From: Amycolatopsis sp. FDAARGOS 1241
Lineage (GTDB): Bacteria; Actinomycetota; Actinomycetes; Mycobacteriales; Pseudonocardiaceae
Direction: 5' to 3'
DNA: 64,000 bases
NCBI RefSeq assembly: GCF_016889705.1
Contig: NZ_CP069526.1
Coordinates: 2,914,001-2,978,000 of the forward strand
The position numbers and the translations under genes are program-made. Shown one piece after another: positions 9,255 through 18,674 of this stretch. How positions within the stretch are numbered: position 1 is the stretch's first letter; every line of letters starts with the position of its first letter. The notes beneath the pieces are model-generated. The model ran no database searches and was not told where the DNA came from. It worked only from the letters and a program-made list of their open reading frames with translations.

Positions 9255-10658
9255 CTACAGTCGCGGGCGGTCTGTCATGAGGGGGTCCGCGTCGAAGGCC
9301 GGGAAGCCGCCCGGCGCGGCCGGGGCGGCGAGAGAGCGCGCCGGCGAAGCGGGCAGCCCCGCCCACCGCCGGATGGTCGCCGTCGCTTCGGCGGCCTGCG
9401 CGGCCGGCAGCTGGGTGATGGTCGCGCCGTGGTTGCCGCCCGGGACGAAGTAGCGGTAGGAGTCCTTCGAGCCGAAGCCGAGCTCGAACGGTTCCGCGCC
9501 CCACGGGTCGTCGGACCCGTAGACGAACAGCAGCTGCCGGCCCTGCGTGCGGACCCAGAAGTCGATGTCCGGCATCGCGAGGAAGTCGAACCGCGGGATG
9601 CGCACCGACGCCGGCACGAACGTCTGCGGCACGTCCGCGCCCGGGTAGCGCAGCAGGTCGCGCAGGTAGCTGTCGTACGCCTCGGGCGAACCCAGCTGCG
9701 CGGCCGCCTGGTAGTAGTACGGCACGAAGCCCTCGAGCTCCTGGTCGGAGTAGGTGTTCAGGCTCTCGACCTGCTCGAACCACGCCCACACGTCCGCCGC
9801 CGGTGCACCGGCGGGCGGGATCGACGCGCAGGCCGACGCCGGCTGGTACTGCCAGAACGCGAAGTACGAGTCGATCACCGCGATCTCCAGCGACTCGTCG
9901 ATCGAGCCGACCGTGGTGAACGTGTACCCCTTGCGCTTGGCGTCGTCCGCCGCCAGCGCACCGAGCTCGTCGCGTCGCTTCAACGCGTCGCGCTGCAACG
10001 CCTTCAGTGAAGCGCGGCACGCGGGGTCGCCGACGTTCGCGAGGAAGCGGTTGTAGCGGTCGACCGGGTCGATCACGTCATTGGGCGCGACGTACGGGAT
10101 CGTGCCGTCGACGTCGTCCGGGAAGAAGCGCCGGAACTACGTCGCGGTCATCCCGCCCTTGCTGGCGCCCGTCGCGAGCCACTTCCCGGGGTAGATCTTC
10201 TTGAACGCCTCAACGGCGTCGTGCTCGTCGGCCGCCGCCTGCCATATCGTGAGATCGCGCGCCCAGTTCTCCGGCTCCGGCCGCGACGGCGTGAAGTACC
10301 GGTACTCCATCGACAGCTGGTTGCCGTCGACGATCCGCGTCGGCTCCGAGCGGTTCGGCGACAGCGATACGTTGTAGCCGCTGGTGAACGCGACGGTCGG
10401 CGCGGCGAAATCGCGGTGCAGCAGGGTGAACCGCTGCTGGAACGTCCGCCCGCCCGGGCGGCGGTGGTCGACCGGCTGCGTGAACGCCAGCTCGAAGAAC
10501 CGGTACCCCGCGGGCGCCGCGTCCTCCTTCACGACCGTCAGGCCCGGGATCGACGCCAGCGCGCCGGTGATGTCATCCGGCCCGGCCGCGCTCGCGACGG
10601 GCGCGACGCTCACGACCGTCACTACGGCCGCGGACAAGACGGTGAGCAGCCTGCGCAC
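9255..10658 (-). pseudogene. Secreted S37 (PS-10) family tripeptidyl aminopeptidase interrupted by an amber codon
   Basis: The full reading would be 467 residues, the normal length for Peptidase_S37. It opens with a Sec signal (MRRLLTVLSAAVVTVVSVAPVASA, cut after ASA), then FTSGYNVSLSPNRSEPTRIVDGNQ and the nucleophile motif TGASKGGMTAT with Ser166. The next codon (10139-10137) is TAG where the family has an aromatic, most simply a TAC-to-TAG change. The same frame continues without any shift: FRRFFPDDVDG, YVAPND, and the acid and His regions VYGSDDPWG and PGGNHGAT. One base therefore separates this from a working enzyme. The GTG at 10658 follows a GGGGAA site. Without suppression only an inactive 173-residue fragment is made. 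A downstream ATG at 10076 opens the C-terminal part but lacks the Ser. Confidence 0.85.
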
Positions 10659-10760
10659 GTGGTTCCCCTCGACGGCCCGAGATCAACTTCCGGATCTTCA
10701 CAGACCCGGCCGGGCTCGGCAAGGCACGCCATCCGGTCGGGCGCCGACTTACGGAGGGAC

Positions 10761-11513
10761 TCAGGGCTTGAGCACACGGTCCACATAGGACTTGATGGTC
10801 GCCAGCGTCGCGTCGGAGCGCCACATCCGCTCGACGTGGCCGTCGTCGGCGGCGCGGTTCTCGGCGATCCGCTCGTGGTAGGGCTGGCGCAGCTGCGCCT
10901 TCGTGTGCGCGAACGCCTCGGCCGGCAGTTCACCGAGGCGCGCGGCGAGCTCGCGGGCGCGCCCGAGCACGTCGGCGGGGGCCGCCACCTCGTCGACCAG
11001 CCCACGGGCCTGTGCGTCGTCGACGGTCAGCGTGGCGCCGCTGTAGATCAGCGCCGGCAGCGGCGTCGTGCCGTACGCGCAGCGCAGGATTTCCAGCGCT
11101 GCCAGCGGGAACGGGACACCGACGAGCAGCTCCGGCACGCCGATCCGGCCCTCGCCCGCGGCCGCGACGCGGTGGTCGCACGCCGCGGCGAGCACCAGCC
11201 CGCCCGCGATCGCGTGCCCGTTGACCGCCGCCACGAGCGGCCGGGGGAAGCCGAAGAGCGCGAGGAACGCGTCGGACAGCGCGGGCAGGAACTCGCTGAC
11301 GTAACTCGCGCCGCCGGCGTCGATGCTCAGCAGGTCGACGCCCGCGCAGAACAGCGTGCCCGATCCGGTGAGCACGGCGGCCTTCGCGTTCTCGGCCGCC
11401 TCTTCGAGCTGGTACACGAGCTCCCGGCAGGTGGCGGTGTCGAGGGCGTTGCCGCGGCCGTGCTCGAGCGTCAGCACGGCGACGTCGCCGTCGAATGCGA
11501 GGTGGGTCGTCAC
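10761..11513 (-). CDS. Enoyl-CoA hydratase/isomerase family protein
   Basis: A 250-residue crotonase-fold protein. GSGTLFCAGVDL (about 49-60) and NGHAIAGGLVLAAACDHRVAA (about 96-116) supply the two backbone-NH oxyanion holes for acyl-CoA thioester. The usual catalytic Glu pair is only partly present: GRIGVPELLVGVPFP has Glu in the second position, as in many isomerases and hydratases. The substrate is not predictable. The start is GTG at 11513. It runs in the same direction as the downstream S37 gene, with about 100 bp between. The next gene upstream is the ABC permease, 57 bp away, and is probably separate in function. Confidence 0.85.
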   Translation of the reverse strand: MTTHLAFDGDVAVLTLEHGRGNALDTATCRELVYQLEEAAENAKAAVLTGSGTLFCAGVDLLSIDAGGASYVSEFLPALSDAFLALFGFPRPLVAAVNGHAIAGGLVLAAACDHRVAAAGEGRIGVPELLVGVPFPLAALEILRCAYGTTPLPALIYSGATLTVDDAQARGLVDEVAAPADVLGRARELAARLGELPAEAFAHTKAQLRQPYHERIAENRAADDGHVERMWRSDATLATIKSYVDRVLKP

Positions 11514-11570
11514 GCGACGAGACGTTACCGCCGTCCGGCCGTCCTCGCGGGCGGAGGCCGGACGCGCAGG

Positions 11571-12509
11571 TCAGCTCGTGATGTCCTTCGTCGCGAAGCG
11601 GCGCCCGGCCAGCAGCAGGAACACCGTGGTGTAGATGAGCGACGAGAGCACCCCGCTCGCCATGTCCGACCAGTCGATGTCAGTGGAGATCAGGTCGATC
11701 CAGGCGAACGAGAAGTGCGTGGGCAGGTAGTTGCGCAGGCCCTCGAGCGCGGTGATCTGGTCGAGGATCTGCGACAGGATCGCCACCAGCACCGTGCCGC
11801 CGACCGCGCCCAGCGGAGCGTCGGTCGACACGCTCAGCAGCAGCGCCAGCCCGGCCACCCACGCCAGCTGCACGATGATGTACACAGTGGACAGCAGGAG
11901 CGCGATCATGCTGTCGCCGAAGGACACCGCGTCGCCCGTGGGGCTGATCGCGTCGCCCGCGCCGTACCAGATCACCCCCACCAGCAGCGACACGAGCGGC
12001 AGCAGCACGAGCGCCGCGGCGGACAGCAGGCCCGACACGATCGCCTTCTGCCGCAGCAGCCGGTGCCGCGGCACCGGGATCGCCAGGAGGTACTTCAGGC
12101 TCGACCACGACGACTCGCTGGCGATCGTGTCGCCGAAGAACAACGCCACGATCATCGGCAGCAGGAACGTGCCGGACACGAACAGCGCGAGCACCACGAA
12201 GTTGGGCGCGCTCGCCGTCGCCAGGTCCACGAACCCGCCAGAGCGCCGGTTGGGGTTCGACTGCCCGATCTCGAACGCCACCACGAGGATGAACGGCAGG
12301 ATCGCCACGAACCCGAGCACGAGCTGCGTGCGGCGGCGTTTGAACTGCCGCTTCAGCTCCACGCCGAGGCGCAGCGTGCGCTCGGCGCGGTAGCCGGCGA
12401 CGGCGCCGTCCGGGCCCACCTCGGCCCGCTCGGCCGTGGCCAGTTCGCTCAGCTCCCGCAGGGCGGCAGGGTCGGTGTGGACCCCGCCGGAACCGTTGGC
12501 CTCGTTCAT
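11571..12509 (-). CDS. ABC-2 type transporter permease
   Basis: A 312-residue integral membrane protein that pairs with the ATPase domain of the gene just upstream. A soluble N-terminus (1-68) precedes six hydrophobic segments, starting at LVLGFVAILPFILVVAF. The motif ESSWSSLKYLLAIPVPRHRLLRQK (about 140-163) is the cytoplasmic coupling segment of ABC-2 permeases. The ATG at 12509 overlaps the TGA of the hydrolase-ATPase gene (ATGA), implying coupled translation and a stoichiometric complex. The exported substrate is unknown. Confidence 0.9.
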   Translation of the reverse strand: MNEANGSGGVHTDPAALRELSELATAERAEVGPDGAVAGYRAERTLRLGVELKRQFKRRRTQLVLGFVAILPFILVVAFEIGQSNPNRRSGGFVDLATASAPNFVVLALFVSGTFLLPMIVALFFGDTIASESSWSSLKYLLAIPVPRHRLLRQKAIVSGLLSAAALVLLPLVSLLVGVIWYGAGDAISPTGDAVSFGDSMIALLLSTVYIIVQLAWVAGLALLLSVSTDAPLGAVGGTVLVAILSQILDQITALEGLRNYLPTHFSFAWIDLISTDIDWSDMASGVLSSLIYTTVFLLLAGRRFATKDITS

Positions 12510-15385
12510 GAGTCCTCTCCGACCAGCTGCAGGAACGCGTCTTCGAGCCGGCGCCGCGGCCCGGCCTGCTCCACCGCGACGCCCGCGCGCACGAGCGCCG
12601 CCACCGCCTCGGCGCGCGGCAGCCCGTCGAGGTTCGCGTGCACGAGGTCGCCTTCCACGTCGACGTGCGTGACGCCGCCGACGCCCTTGAGCGCCGCCGC
12701 GGCCGCCGCCGGGTCGCCGACGCGGAATGTGGCCTCGCCGCTCGAGGCCGCCAGCTCGCTGACCTCGCCGGAGGCCACGAGCGTGCCGCGGTGCATCACC
12801 ACGACGTGCGAACAGGTCTGCTCGACCTCGGCCAGCAGGTGGCTCGAGACGACGACGGTGCGCCCGGTGGCGGCGTAGCGCTGCAGGACCTCGCGCATCT
12901 GGTGGATCTGGGGCGGGTCGAGCCCGTTGGTCGGTTCGTCGAGCACCATCAGCTCGGGCAGCCCGAGCATCGCCTGCGCGATCGCGAGCCGCTGTCGCAT
13001 GCCCTGGCTGTAGGTCTTCACGCGCCGGTTCACCGCGTCGCCGAGGCCCGCGATCTCCAGCGCCTCCGTGAAGTGCGCCTTCTCGACCGGCCGCCCGGTG
13101 GAAGCCCAGTACAGCTCGAGGTTCGCCTTGCCCGACAGGTGCGGCAAGAACCCGGACCCCTCGACGAACGACCCGATGCGCGACAGCACGGGCGCGCCCG
13201 GCGCGATCCGGTGGCCGAACACGCGGATCTCGCCCGCGGTCGGCGTGATCAGGCCCATCAACATGCGCAGCGTGGTCGTCTTGCCGGCGCCGTTGGGCCC
13301 GAGCAGACCCAGCACCTGGCCCGGTTCCACGTGGAAGGACAGGTCCTTCACCGCAACGAACCCACCCGCGTACTGCTTGCGCAGCCCCTTGATCACGAGC
13401 GGGGTGTCCGCCAGCTCGGGGTCGACGTCGTGCGCCCGGCGCCGGCGGATCGCGGCGACGGCCAGCGCGGCGATGCCGACGAGCAGCGTCACGCCGATGC
13501 CGACCAGCCGGCCGACCGGCGCCGGCGTGCCGACCGAGGTCCCGGGCACGATCGGCACGGCGAGCGATGAACCGGACACCAGGCCGATGCGGAACACGCC
13601 CGGCGCGGTCGGCGTCGAGAAGGACTGGTCGGTAGTGCCCACGACGAGGCGCAGCGAGTGGCCGGCCTCGATCGGCCGCACGATGCCCGGCAGCGTCACC
13701 GTCACGTCGACCGGGGTGCCGTTCGCGGGCAGGTTTTCGACGCGGAACGGGGCGACGGCGTTGGCCGGCAGCACGCGCGTGCCGTCGGGGCCCACGTCGT
13801 AGAGCTTCGCGAAGAGCACGGCGTCCGGCAGCGGGTGCGCGGGATCGGCCGCGACCTGCAGGTGCACGGTGCTGGAGCCGGCGATGAGCAACTGGCTGTC
13901 GAACGGCGCAGTGCGGAACTGCGCCGACTGCCCCGGCGGATCGGTGCTGAACAGCGGCGCGAGCCGCGACGAGCCGGCCGCGACCCCGTTGAGCCCGGGG
14001 AGGCCGCTCACGGCCGCGGGGTTTGCGCCGGCGGGCCGCACCGCCGGCTGCGGCGGGCCCTGCAATGCGACCTGGCGCCGCTCGGTCCCGGCACCGGAGA
14101 GGCCGGGGTAGGCGTCGGTGCTGACCGTGCGCACGGACGGCGCGCCGTTGGCCCGCAGGGTGCCCTGCACGTCGTAGCTGAAGCCGGTGCCCGGATCGCC
14201 GTCGCCGGTCACGGCGGACCACAGGAAGTCGGCGATCTTGGTGCGCAGCTGCGGGCCCGGGGTGCCGCCGTCGTGGCCGCCGGTGTACCAGATCGTGCGC
14301 ACTTTGCCGCCCGCCGCGCTGATCTGCCGCGCGGTGGCGTCGGACTGGTCGAGGCCGAACAGCGTGTCGCTCTCACCCTGCACGAGCAGCGTCGGCACGG
14401 TAATCTTGCTCGTCACCGACGCCGGGGAAACACGCTTCAGCAGCGCGACGGTCTGCGCGCTGACCTTCCCGGTGGTGGCCAGTTCCGTGTAGGCCTGGCA
14501 GACCTGCGCGGTGAAGCGGCCGCACGGGTCCGCGGCCGGCAGCTGCGCCGGGCGCTGCTGCGGGGCGGTCGCCTGGGTCTCGGTGCCCCCGCCCGCGCCG
14601 GCGCCCGTACCGCCGACCGAACCGCCGTTGTCGCCGGTCTCCTGCCCGGCCTCCGGTGCTTCAGCCGACGGCGAGCCGGCCGCGGACGCACCCGAACCGG
14701 CGGAGAAGAAGATGCCCGCCCAGCTCTTCTTGAACACCCCGTCGGGCGCGAACTCGCCCGCCGCCGGGGTCTTCGCAGCGGGCGGGGTGGTCGCGCCGGC
14801 GTTGGGGATCAGTCCCTGCGCCAGGTCGTTGTACGTAATCACCGGCGCGACGGCGGCCACGCGCTTGTCGGTGCCCGCGAGCAGCAGCGACAGCGCACCG
14901 CCGTAGGACGCGCCGGTCACGGCGAGCTCCGGGGCGCCGTCGGCGCGCGTGGCGACGTCGTGGCTCGCGAGCAGGTGGTCGATCAGCCGGCTCGCGTCGG
15001 CGACCTCGGCGTCGGGGTCGTTGAGCCCGATCTTGCCGCCGCTGCGGCCGAAGCCACGCGCCGACCAGGTCAGCACCACGAACCCGCGCTCGGCGAGTTC
15101 GCGCGCCTGGGGGTCCACGCTGGACTTGTCGCCGCCGAACCCGTGGGCCAGCAGCACAGCGGGGGCGGGCGTTTTCTCGGGGTAGTAGGTGGTGGTGTCG
15201 ATGCGGACCTGGCCGGCCGAGCCGGGCGCAGCCGGCACGGCGAGGAAGGCGTCCTGGGTCCGGACCGGCGCGGGGTCCGAGCCGCGCGTGGTCCAGACGG
15301 CCACGGCCGCGGCGACGACCACCACGACCGCGGCCAGCGCGGTGAGCCTTGAACCGCGCGTGCGCGGGAACGGGATGCGGGGCAC
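12506..15385 (-). CDS. Fusion of extracytoplasmic alpha/beta hydrolase (CocE/NonD-like) with ABC transporter ATPase
   Basis: This 959-residue protein has two functional parts. An N-terminal membrane anchor (about 12-32) leads to an alpha/beta hydrolase with VLLAHGFGGDKSS, the nucleophile elbow VTGASYGG, an acid after LLVQGESDTLF and a His in WYTGGHDGG. A Gly/Ser/Thr-rich low-complexity insert lies about residues 227-285. A jelly-roll-like domain of the X-Pro dipeptidyl-peptidase C-terminal type follows (about 440-620). A second membrane segment (about 634-652, LVGIGVTLLVGIAALAVAAI) leads to a cytosolic ABC ATPase with GPNGAGKTTT, YSQGMRQRLAIAQAM and LMVLDEPTNGLD. The topology places the hydrolase outside and the ATPase inside. 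Similar fusions occur in other actinomycetes by recollection, so this is not a chimera artefact. It is coupled to the ABC-2 permease downstream. Confidence 0.88.
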   Translation of the reverse strand: MPRIPFPRTRGSRLTALAAVVVVVAAAVAVWTTRGSDPAPVRTQDAFLAVPAAPGSAGQVRIDTTTYYPEKTPAPAVLLAHGFGGDKSSVDPQARELAERGFVVLTWSARGFGRSGGKIGLNDPDAEVADASRLIDHLLASHDVATRADGAPELAVTGASYGGALSLLLAGTDKRVAAVAPVITYNDLAQGLIPNAGATTPPAAKTPAAGEFAPDGVFKKSWAGIFFSAGSGASAAGSPSAEAPEAGQETGDNGGSVGGTGAGAGGGTETQATAPQQRPAQLPAADPCGRFTAQVCQAYTELATTGKVSAQTVALLKRVSPASVTSKITVPTLLVQGESDTLFGLDQSDATARQISAAGGKVRTIWYTGGHDGGTPGPQLRTKIADFLWSAVTGDGDPGTGFSYDVQGTLRANGAPSVRTVSTDAYPGLSGAGTERRQVALQGPPQPAVRPAGANPAAVSGLPGLNGVAAGSSRLAPLFSTDPPGQSAQFRTAPFDSQLLIAGSSTVHLQVAADPAHPLPDAVLFAKLYDVGPDGTRVLPANAVAPFRVENLPANGTPVDVTVTLPGIVRPIEAGHSLRLVVGTTDQSFSTPTAPGVFRIGLVSGSSLAVPIVPGTSVGTPAPVGRLVGIGVTLLVGIAALAVAAIRRRRAHDVDPELADTPLVIKGLRKQYAGGFVAVKDLSFHVEPGQVLGLLGPNGAGKTTTLRMLMGLITPTAGEIRVFGHRIAPGAPVLSRIGSFVEGSGFLPHLSGKANLELYWASTGRPVEKAHFTEALEIAGLGDAVNRRVKTYSQGMRQRLAIAQAMLGLPELMVLDEPTNGLDPPQIHQMREVLQRYAATGRTVVVSSHLLAEVEQTCSHVVVMHRGTLVASGEVSELAASSGEATFRVGDPAAAAAALKGVGGVTHVDVEGDLVHANLDGLPRAEAVAALVRAGVAVEQAGPRRRLEDAFLQLVGEDS

Positions 15386-15564
15386 GTGCTGACGTTATGG
15401 GAGCTTTCCTGAGAACGTCGCGCGGGGCTCACACGGATCAGACATCCTTTTCAGCCGGACACGCGTGATCGACTCGTACGGTGACGCAGTTAACACGGCC
15501 GGTGCGGTGACGCGGGCAACCCCCACTGGCGCTCGCGCCGCGTAACCGGCACACTGGACGCGCT

Positions 15565-15660
15565 GTGAGGGGAGTATTCCTCCGCGGCGGTGTCGTCAGC
15601 ACGGTGGCCTGGCCCCCGGCACCGTCGGCCGGTTGCGAAACCGGCGGAAGAGACCTCCGG
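15565..15660 (+). promoter_or_regulatory. yybP-ykoY type manganese riboswitch
   Basis: The leader of terC carries the family's conserved blocks in order: GAGGGGAGTA (15567-15576), CGTCAGCA (about 15594-15601), a GC-rich helix, and the closing block GGAAGAGACCTCC (15646-15658). The P1 helix forms between the first and last blocks. The 3' strand of P1, ACCTCCGG (15653-15660), is also a perfect complement of CCGGAGGT (15682-15689), which contains the terC ribosome site. Ligand binding that locks P1 should therefore free the ribosome site and turn translation on. Known members sense Mn2+ and often control TerC- or MntP-type exporters, which matches the downstream gene. Confidence 0.8.
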
Positions 15661-15698
15661 TTAGTTGCTGCTGCGCACTATCCGGAGGTTCTGCTGTG

Positions 15699-16664
15699 AT
15701 GACCGTTCCCCTGTGGTTGTGGATCGCCACGGTCGGCGGCCTGCTCGCCCTGATCGCCCTCGACCTGGTGATCGTCGACCACAAGCCCCACGCGATCAAA
15801 GCGGGTGAGGCCGCGCGCTGGGTGATCTTCTACATCGCCTGCGCGATCGCGTTCGGCATCGGCGTGTGGGTGTTCGCCGGGCACGACCCGGGCGTGCAAT
15901 TTTTCACCGGCTACATCACCGAGTACTCGCTGAGCGTCGACAACCTGTTCATCTTCATGATCATCATGGCGTCGTTCAAGGTGCCGGCGATCCACCAGCA
16001 CCGCGTGCTGCTCGTCGGAATCCTGCTCGCGCTCGCCATGCGCAGCGTGTTCATCGCCGTCGGTGCGGCGCTCATCGCCCAGTTCGTGTGGGTGTTCTTC
16101 ATCTTCGGCGGGGTGCTGATCTGGACCGCGATCAGCATGCTGCGCAAGAAGGACGAGGAAGAGGAGTACCACGAGAACGCGGTGACCCGCTGGGTCCGCA
16201 AGATCGCCCCCGTCACCGACGACTTCCACGGCCACAAGTACGTCGTGAAGTTGAACGGCAAGCGGATGATCACGCCGATGCTGGTCGTCATCGTCGCGAT
16301 CGGCTCGGCCGACCTGCTGTTCGCCGTCGACTCCATCCCGGCGATCTTCGGCATCACGCAGGAAGCGTTCCTCGTGTTCACCGCCAACGCGTTCGCGCTG
16401 ATGGGCCTGCGGCAGCTGTACTTCCTGCTCGGTGGCCTGGTGAACAAGCTCGTGTACCTGTCCTACGGCCTGGCGGTGATCCTCGCCTTCATCGGGGCGA
16501 AGCTGTTCGTGCACGCGCTGCACGAGTACCACGTGGCCCCCGACTGGCTGGACATCAACAACTGGGTGTCCCTGGGTGTGATCGTCGTGGTGCTGGCGAT
16601 CACCACGGTCGCCAGCCTGCTCAAGGCGAAGCGGGACGAACGGGCGGAAGTCGCCGCGAAATAA
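15699..16664 (+). CDS. TerC family integral membrane protein (likely metal/Mn2+ exporter)
   Basis: A 321-residue polytopic membrane protein of the TerC/Alx family with about nine hydrophobic segments. It has the conserved acidic intramembrane motifs EYSLSVDNLFIF (about 76-87) and ADLLFAVDSIPAIF (about 203-216); these Asp residues are thought to line the metal path. A charged cytoplasmic loop (KKDEEEEYHEN) lies mid-protein. TerC relatives export manganese or supply it to secreted proteins. The ATG at 15699 is preceded by GGAGG at 15684-15688; an adjacent GTG at 15696 is an equally possible start. The manganese riboswitch directly upstream supports the metal role. The gene is intact. Confidence 0.9.
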   Translation: MTVPLWLWIATVGGLLALIALDLVIVDHKPHAIKAGEAARWVIFYIACAIAFGIGVWVFAGHDPGVQFFTGYITEYSLSVDNLFIFMIIMASFKVPAIHQHRVLLVGILLALAMRSVFIAVGAALIAQFVWVFFIFGGVLIWTAISMLRKKDEEEEYHENAVTRWVRKIAPVTDDFHGHKYVVKLNGKRMITPMLVVIVAIGSADLLFAVDSIPAIFGITQEAFLVFTANAFALMGLRQLYFLLGGLVNKLVYLSYGLAVILAFIGAKLFVHALHEYHVAPDWLDINNWVSLGVIVVVLAITTVASLLKAKRDERAEVAAK

Positions 16665-16702
16665 GTCTTTCGCTTTGCTAATGATCCGGTACGGTCGTCG
16701 GC

Positions 16703-18667
16703 ATGCGACCAGCCGACATCGAAGCCCTCGTCGTTCCCGGTCACCCCGCACTCCGGGGCGATCTGCTGCTCACCGCGGTCACCCACCCCGACCTCGGCTC
16801 CAACTCCAACCACGGCTCGATCCGCCGCGTGGAGCTCGGGGGAGGGGGAGACGGGACGCCATGGACGCACGGCCCGCACGACGCGGCACCGGCGATCTCG
16901 CCCGACGGTCGCTGGGTCGCGTTCCTGCGGACCGGCGACGGCGAGGGCCCGGACGGCAAGCCCCAGGTCCACGTGATGGCCGCGGCGGGCGGCGAAGCGA
17001 AGCGGCTCACGAAGCTGCAGCTGGGCGCCGCGGCGCCGGTGTGGGCGCCGGACTCGCGGCGGCTCGCGTTCACCGCGCGCGTGCCCGAGGCCGGGCGCTA
17101 CGGCACCGAGGACGCCGACGGCGAGACGCCGGAGCCGACCGCCGAGGCGCCGCGCCGGATCACGCGCTTCGACTACCGCATCGACGACGTCGGCTTCCTG
17201 CGCGACCGGCCCAAGCGGCTGTTCGTGCTCGACGCCGTTGGCGCGCTCGACGCGGCCGAGCTGCCCGAGCTCGAACCCGTCTCACCGGACAGCTACGACG
17301 TCGGCGATCCCGTGTGGACACCCGACGGCGAGCGCGTGGTCGTCACCGTGCCCCAGGACTGGGACCGCGTGGAGACCGACTACAACGACCTGGTCGCGTT
17401 TCCGGCCGGCGGTGGTGAACCGGAGCTGCTCGTGGTGTGCCACGGCCACGCCGAGCAGCCCGTGTTCGGCCCGGACGGCACGCTGTTCTTCTACGGCTCG
17501 TCCTACGAGGACGGACACCGCGAAGCCTGCAACACGGGTCTGTACGCCGCCACGATCGAGGCCGGCGGCCCCGTGAAGGCGCGCCGGCTGACCGACATCG
17601 AGACCGTCGACATCGAGAGCGGCTCCGGTCACGCCGTGCCGATGGATGGCGAGGTGCTCGTGGCCGTCCGCAACCGCGGCGCGGTGGAGCTGCGCGCGGT
17701 GCCGGCGGCGGCCGACGCCGCCGCGCTCTCGGACCTGCGGGTGCTGCACGACGGCCACGTCGTGGTCCGCGGGTTCGCCGCCGACGGCGCCACGGTCGTC
17801 GCGGTGGTCGCGACACCCGAGACGGCCGGCGAGGTGGTGGTACTCGACGCGATTGGCCCGCGCGTGCTCACCGACTACTCGAAGGCGTTGCGCGACAAGG
17901 GGTTGCGCACGGTCGAGGAGCTCACCACGACCGCGCCGGACGGCTACCCCGTGCACGGCTGGCTCGTGCTGCCCGAAGGCGAGGGCCCACACCCGGTGCT
18001 GCGCGTGGTCCACGGCGGGCCGTTCGCTCAGCAGGACTGGGCGGTGTTCGACGAAGCCCAGGTGTACGCGGCGGCCGGCTACGCCGTGGTGCTCGGCAAC
18101 CCGCGCGGTTCGGCGGGGTACGGGCAGAGCCACGGCCGCGCGATCACGTTCGGCTTCGGCACGGTCGACGTCGACGACGTGCTCGCGTTGCTCGACAAGG
18201 CGCTCGAGCGGCGCGACCTCGACTCGTCGCGCGTCGGCATCATGGGCGGCTCGTACGGCGGCTTCATGACGAGCTGGGTCGCTTCGCACCACCCGGAGCG
18301 GTTCAAGGCGGCGTGGAGCGAGCGGGCCGTGAACGCGTGGGACTCGATGCTCGGCAGCTCCGACATCGGCTACTTCTTCGTGGACGCCTACATCGGCACC
18401 GACCCGGAGGTGCTGCGCGACCGCAGCCCGCTGACCTACGCCGCGGACATCAGCATCCCGTTCGCCGTCGTTCACTCCGAACAGGACTGGCGCTGCCCGC
18501 TGGAGCAGGCGCAGCGGATGTTCGTGGCGTTGCGCCGCGCCGGCGCCGACGCGGAGTTCCTGCTGTTCCCGGGCGAGGGCCACGAGCTGTCGCGCTCGGG
18601 CCGGCCGCGTCACCGGGTGCAGCGCTTCGACGCGGTGCTGGACTGGTGGTCGCGGCACCTGGCCTGA
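16703..18667 (+). CDS. S9 family prolyl oligopeptidase / acylaminoacyl-peptidase
   Basis: A 654-residue cytosolic serine peptidase. An N-terminal beta-propeller (about 10-390, repeated PDGRWVAF-like blades) precedes an alpha/beta hydrolase domain. The catalytic triad reads as Ser517 in MGGSYGGF, Asp595 in HSEQDWRC, and His627 in GEGHELSRSG. The HGGPFAQQDW strand forms the oxyanion region. Such enzymes release N-terminal or short-peptide residues from oligopeptides too small for the proteasome. The ATG at 16703 gives MRPADIEAL. A TACGGT box at about 16691-16696 sits six bases upstream, consistent with a leaderless message. It is 38 bp after terC and probably separately transcribed. Confidence 0.92.
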   Translation: MRPADIEALVVPGHPALRGDLLLTAVTHPDLGSNSNHGSIRRVELGGGGDGTPWTHGPHDAAPAISPDGRWVAFLRTGDGEGPDGKPQVHVMAAAGGEAKRLTKLQLGAAAPVWAPDSRRLAFTARVPEAGRYGTEDADGETPEPTAEAPRRITRFDYRIDDVGFLRDRPKRLFVLDAVGALDAAELPELEPVSPDSYDVGDPVWTPDGERVVVTVPQDWDRVETDYNDLVAFPAGGGEPELLVVCHGHAEQPVFGPDGTLFFYGSSYEDGHREACNTGLYAATIEAGGPVKARRLTDIETVDIESGSGHAVPMDGEVLVAVRNRGAVELRAVPAAADAAALSDLRVLHDGHVVVRGFAADGATVVAVVATPETAGEVVVLDAIGPRVLTDYSKALRDKGLRTVEELTTTAPDGYPVHGWLVLPEGEGPHPVLRVVHGGPFAQQDWAVFDEAQVYAAAGYAVVLGNPRGSAGYGQSHGRAITFGFGTVDVDDVLALLDKALERRDLDSSRVGIMGGSYGGFMTSWVASHHPERFKAAWSERAVNAWDSMLGSSDIGYFFVDAYIGTDPEVLRDRSPLTYAADISIPFAVVHSEQDWRCPLEQAQRMFVALRRAGADAEFLLFPGEGHELSRSGRPRHRVQRFDAVLDWWSRHLA

Positions 18668-18674
18668 CGCGGGT

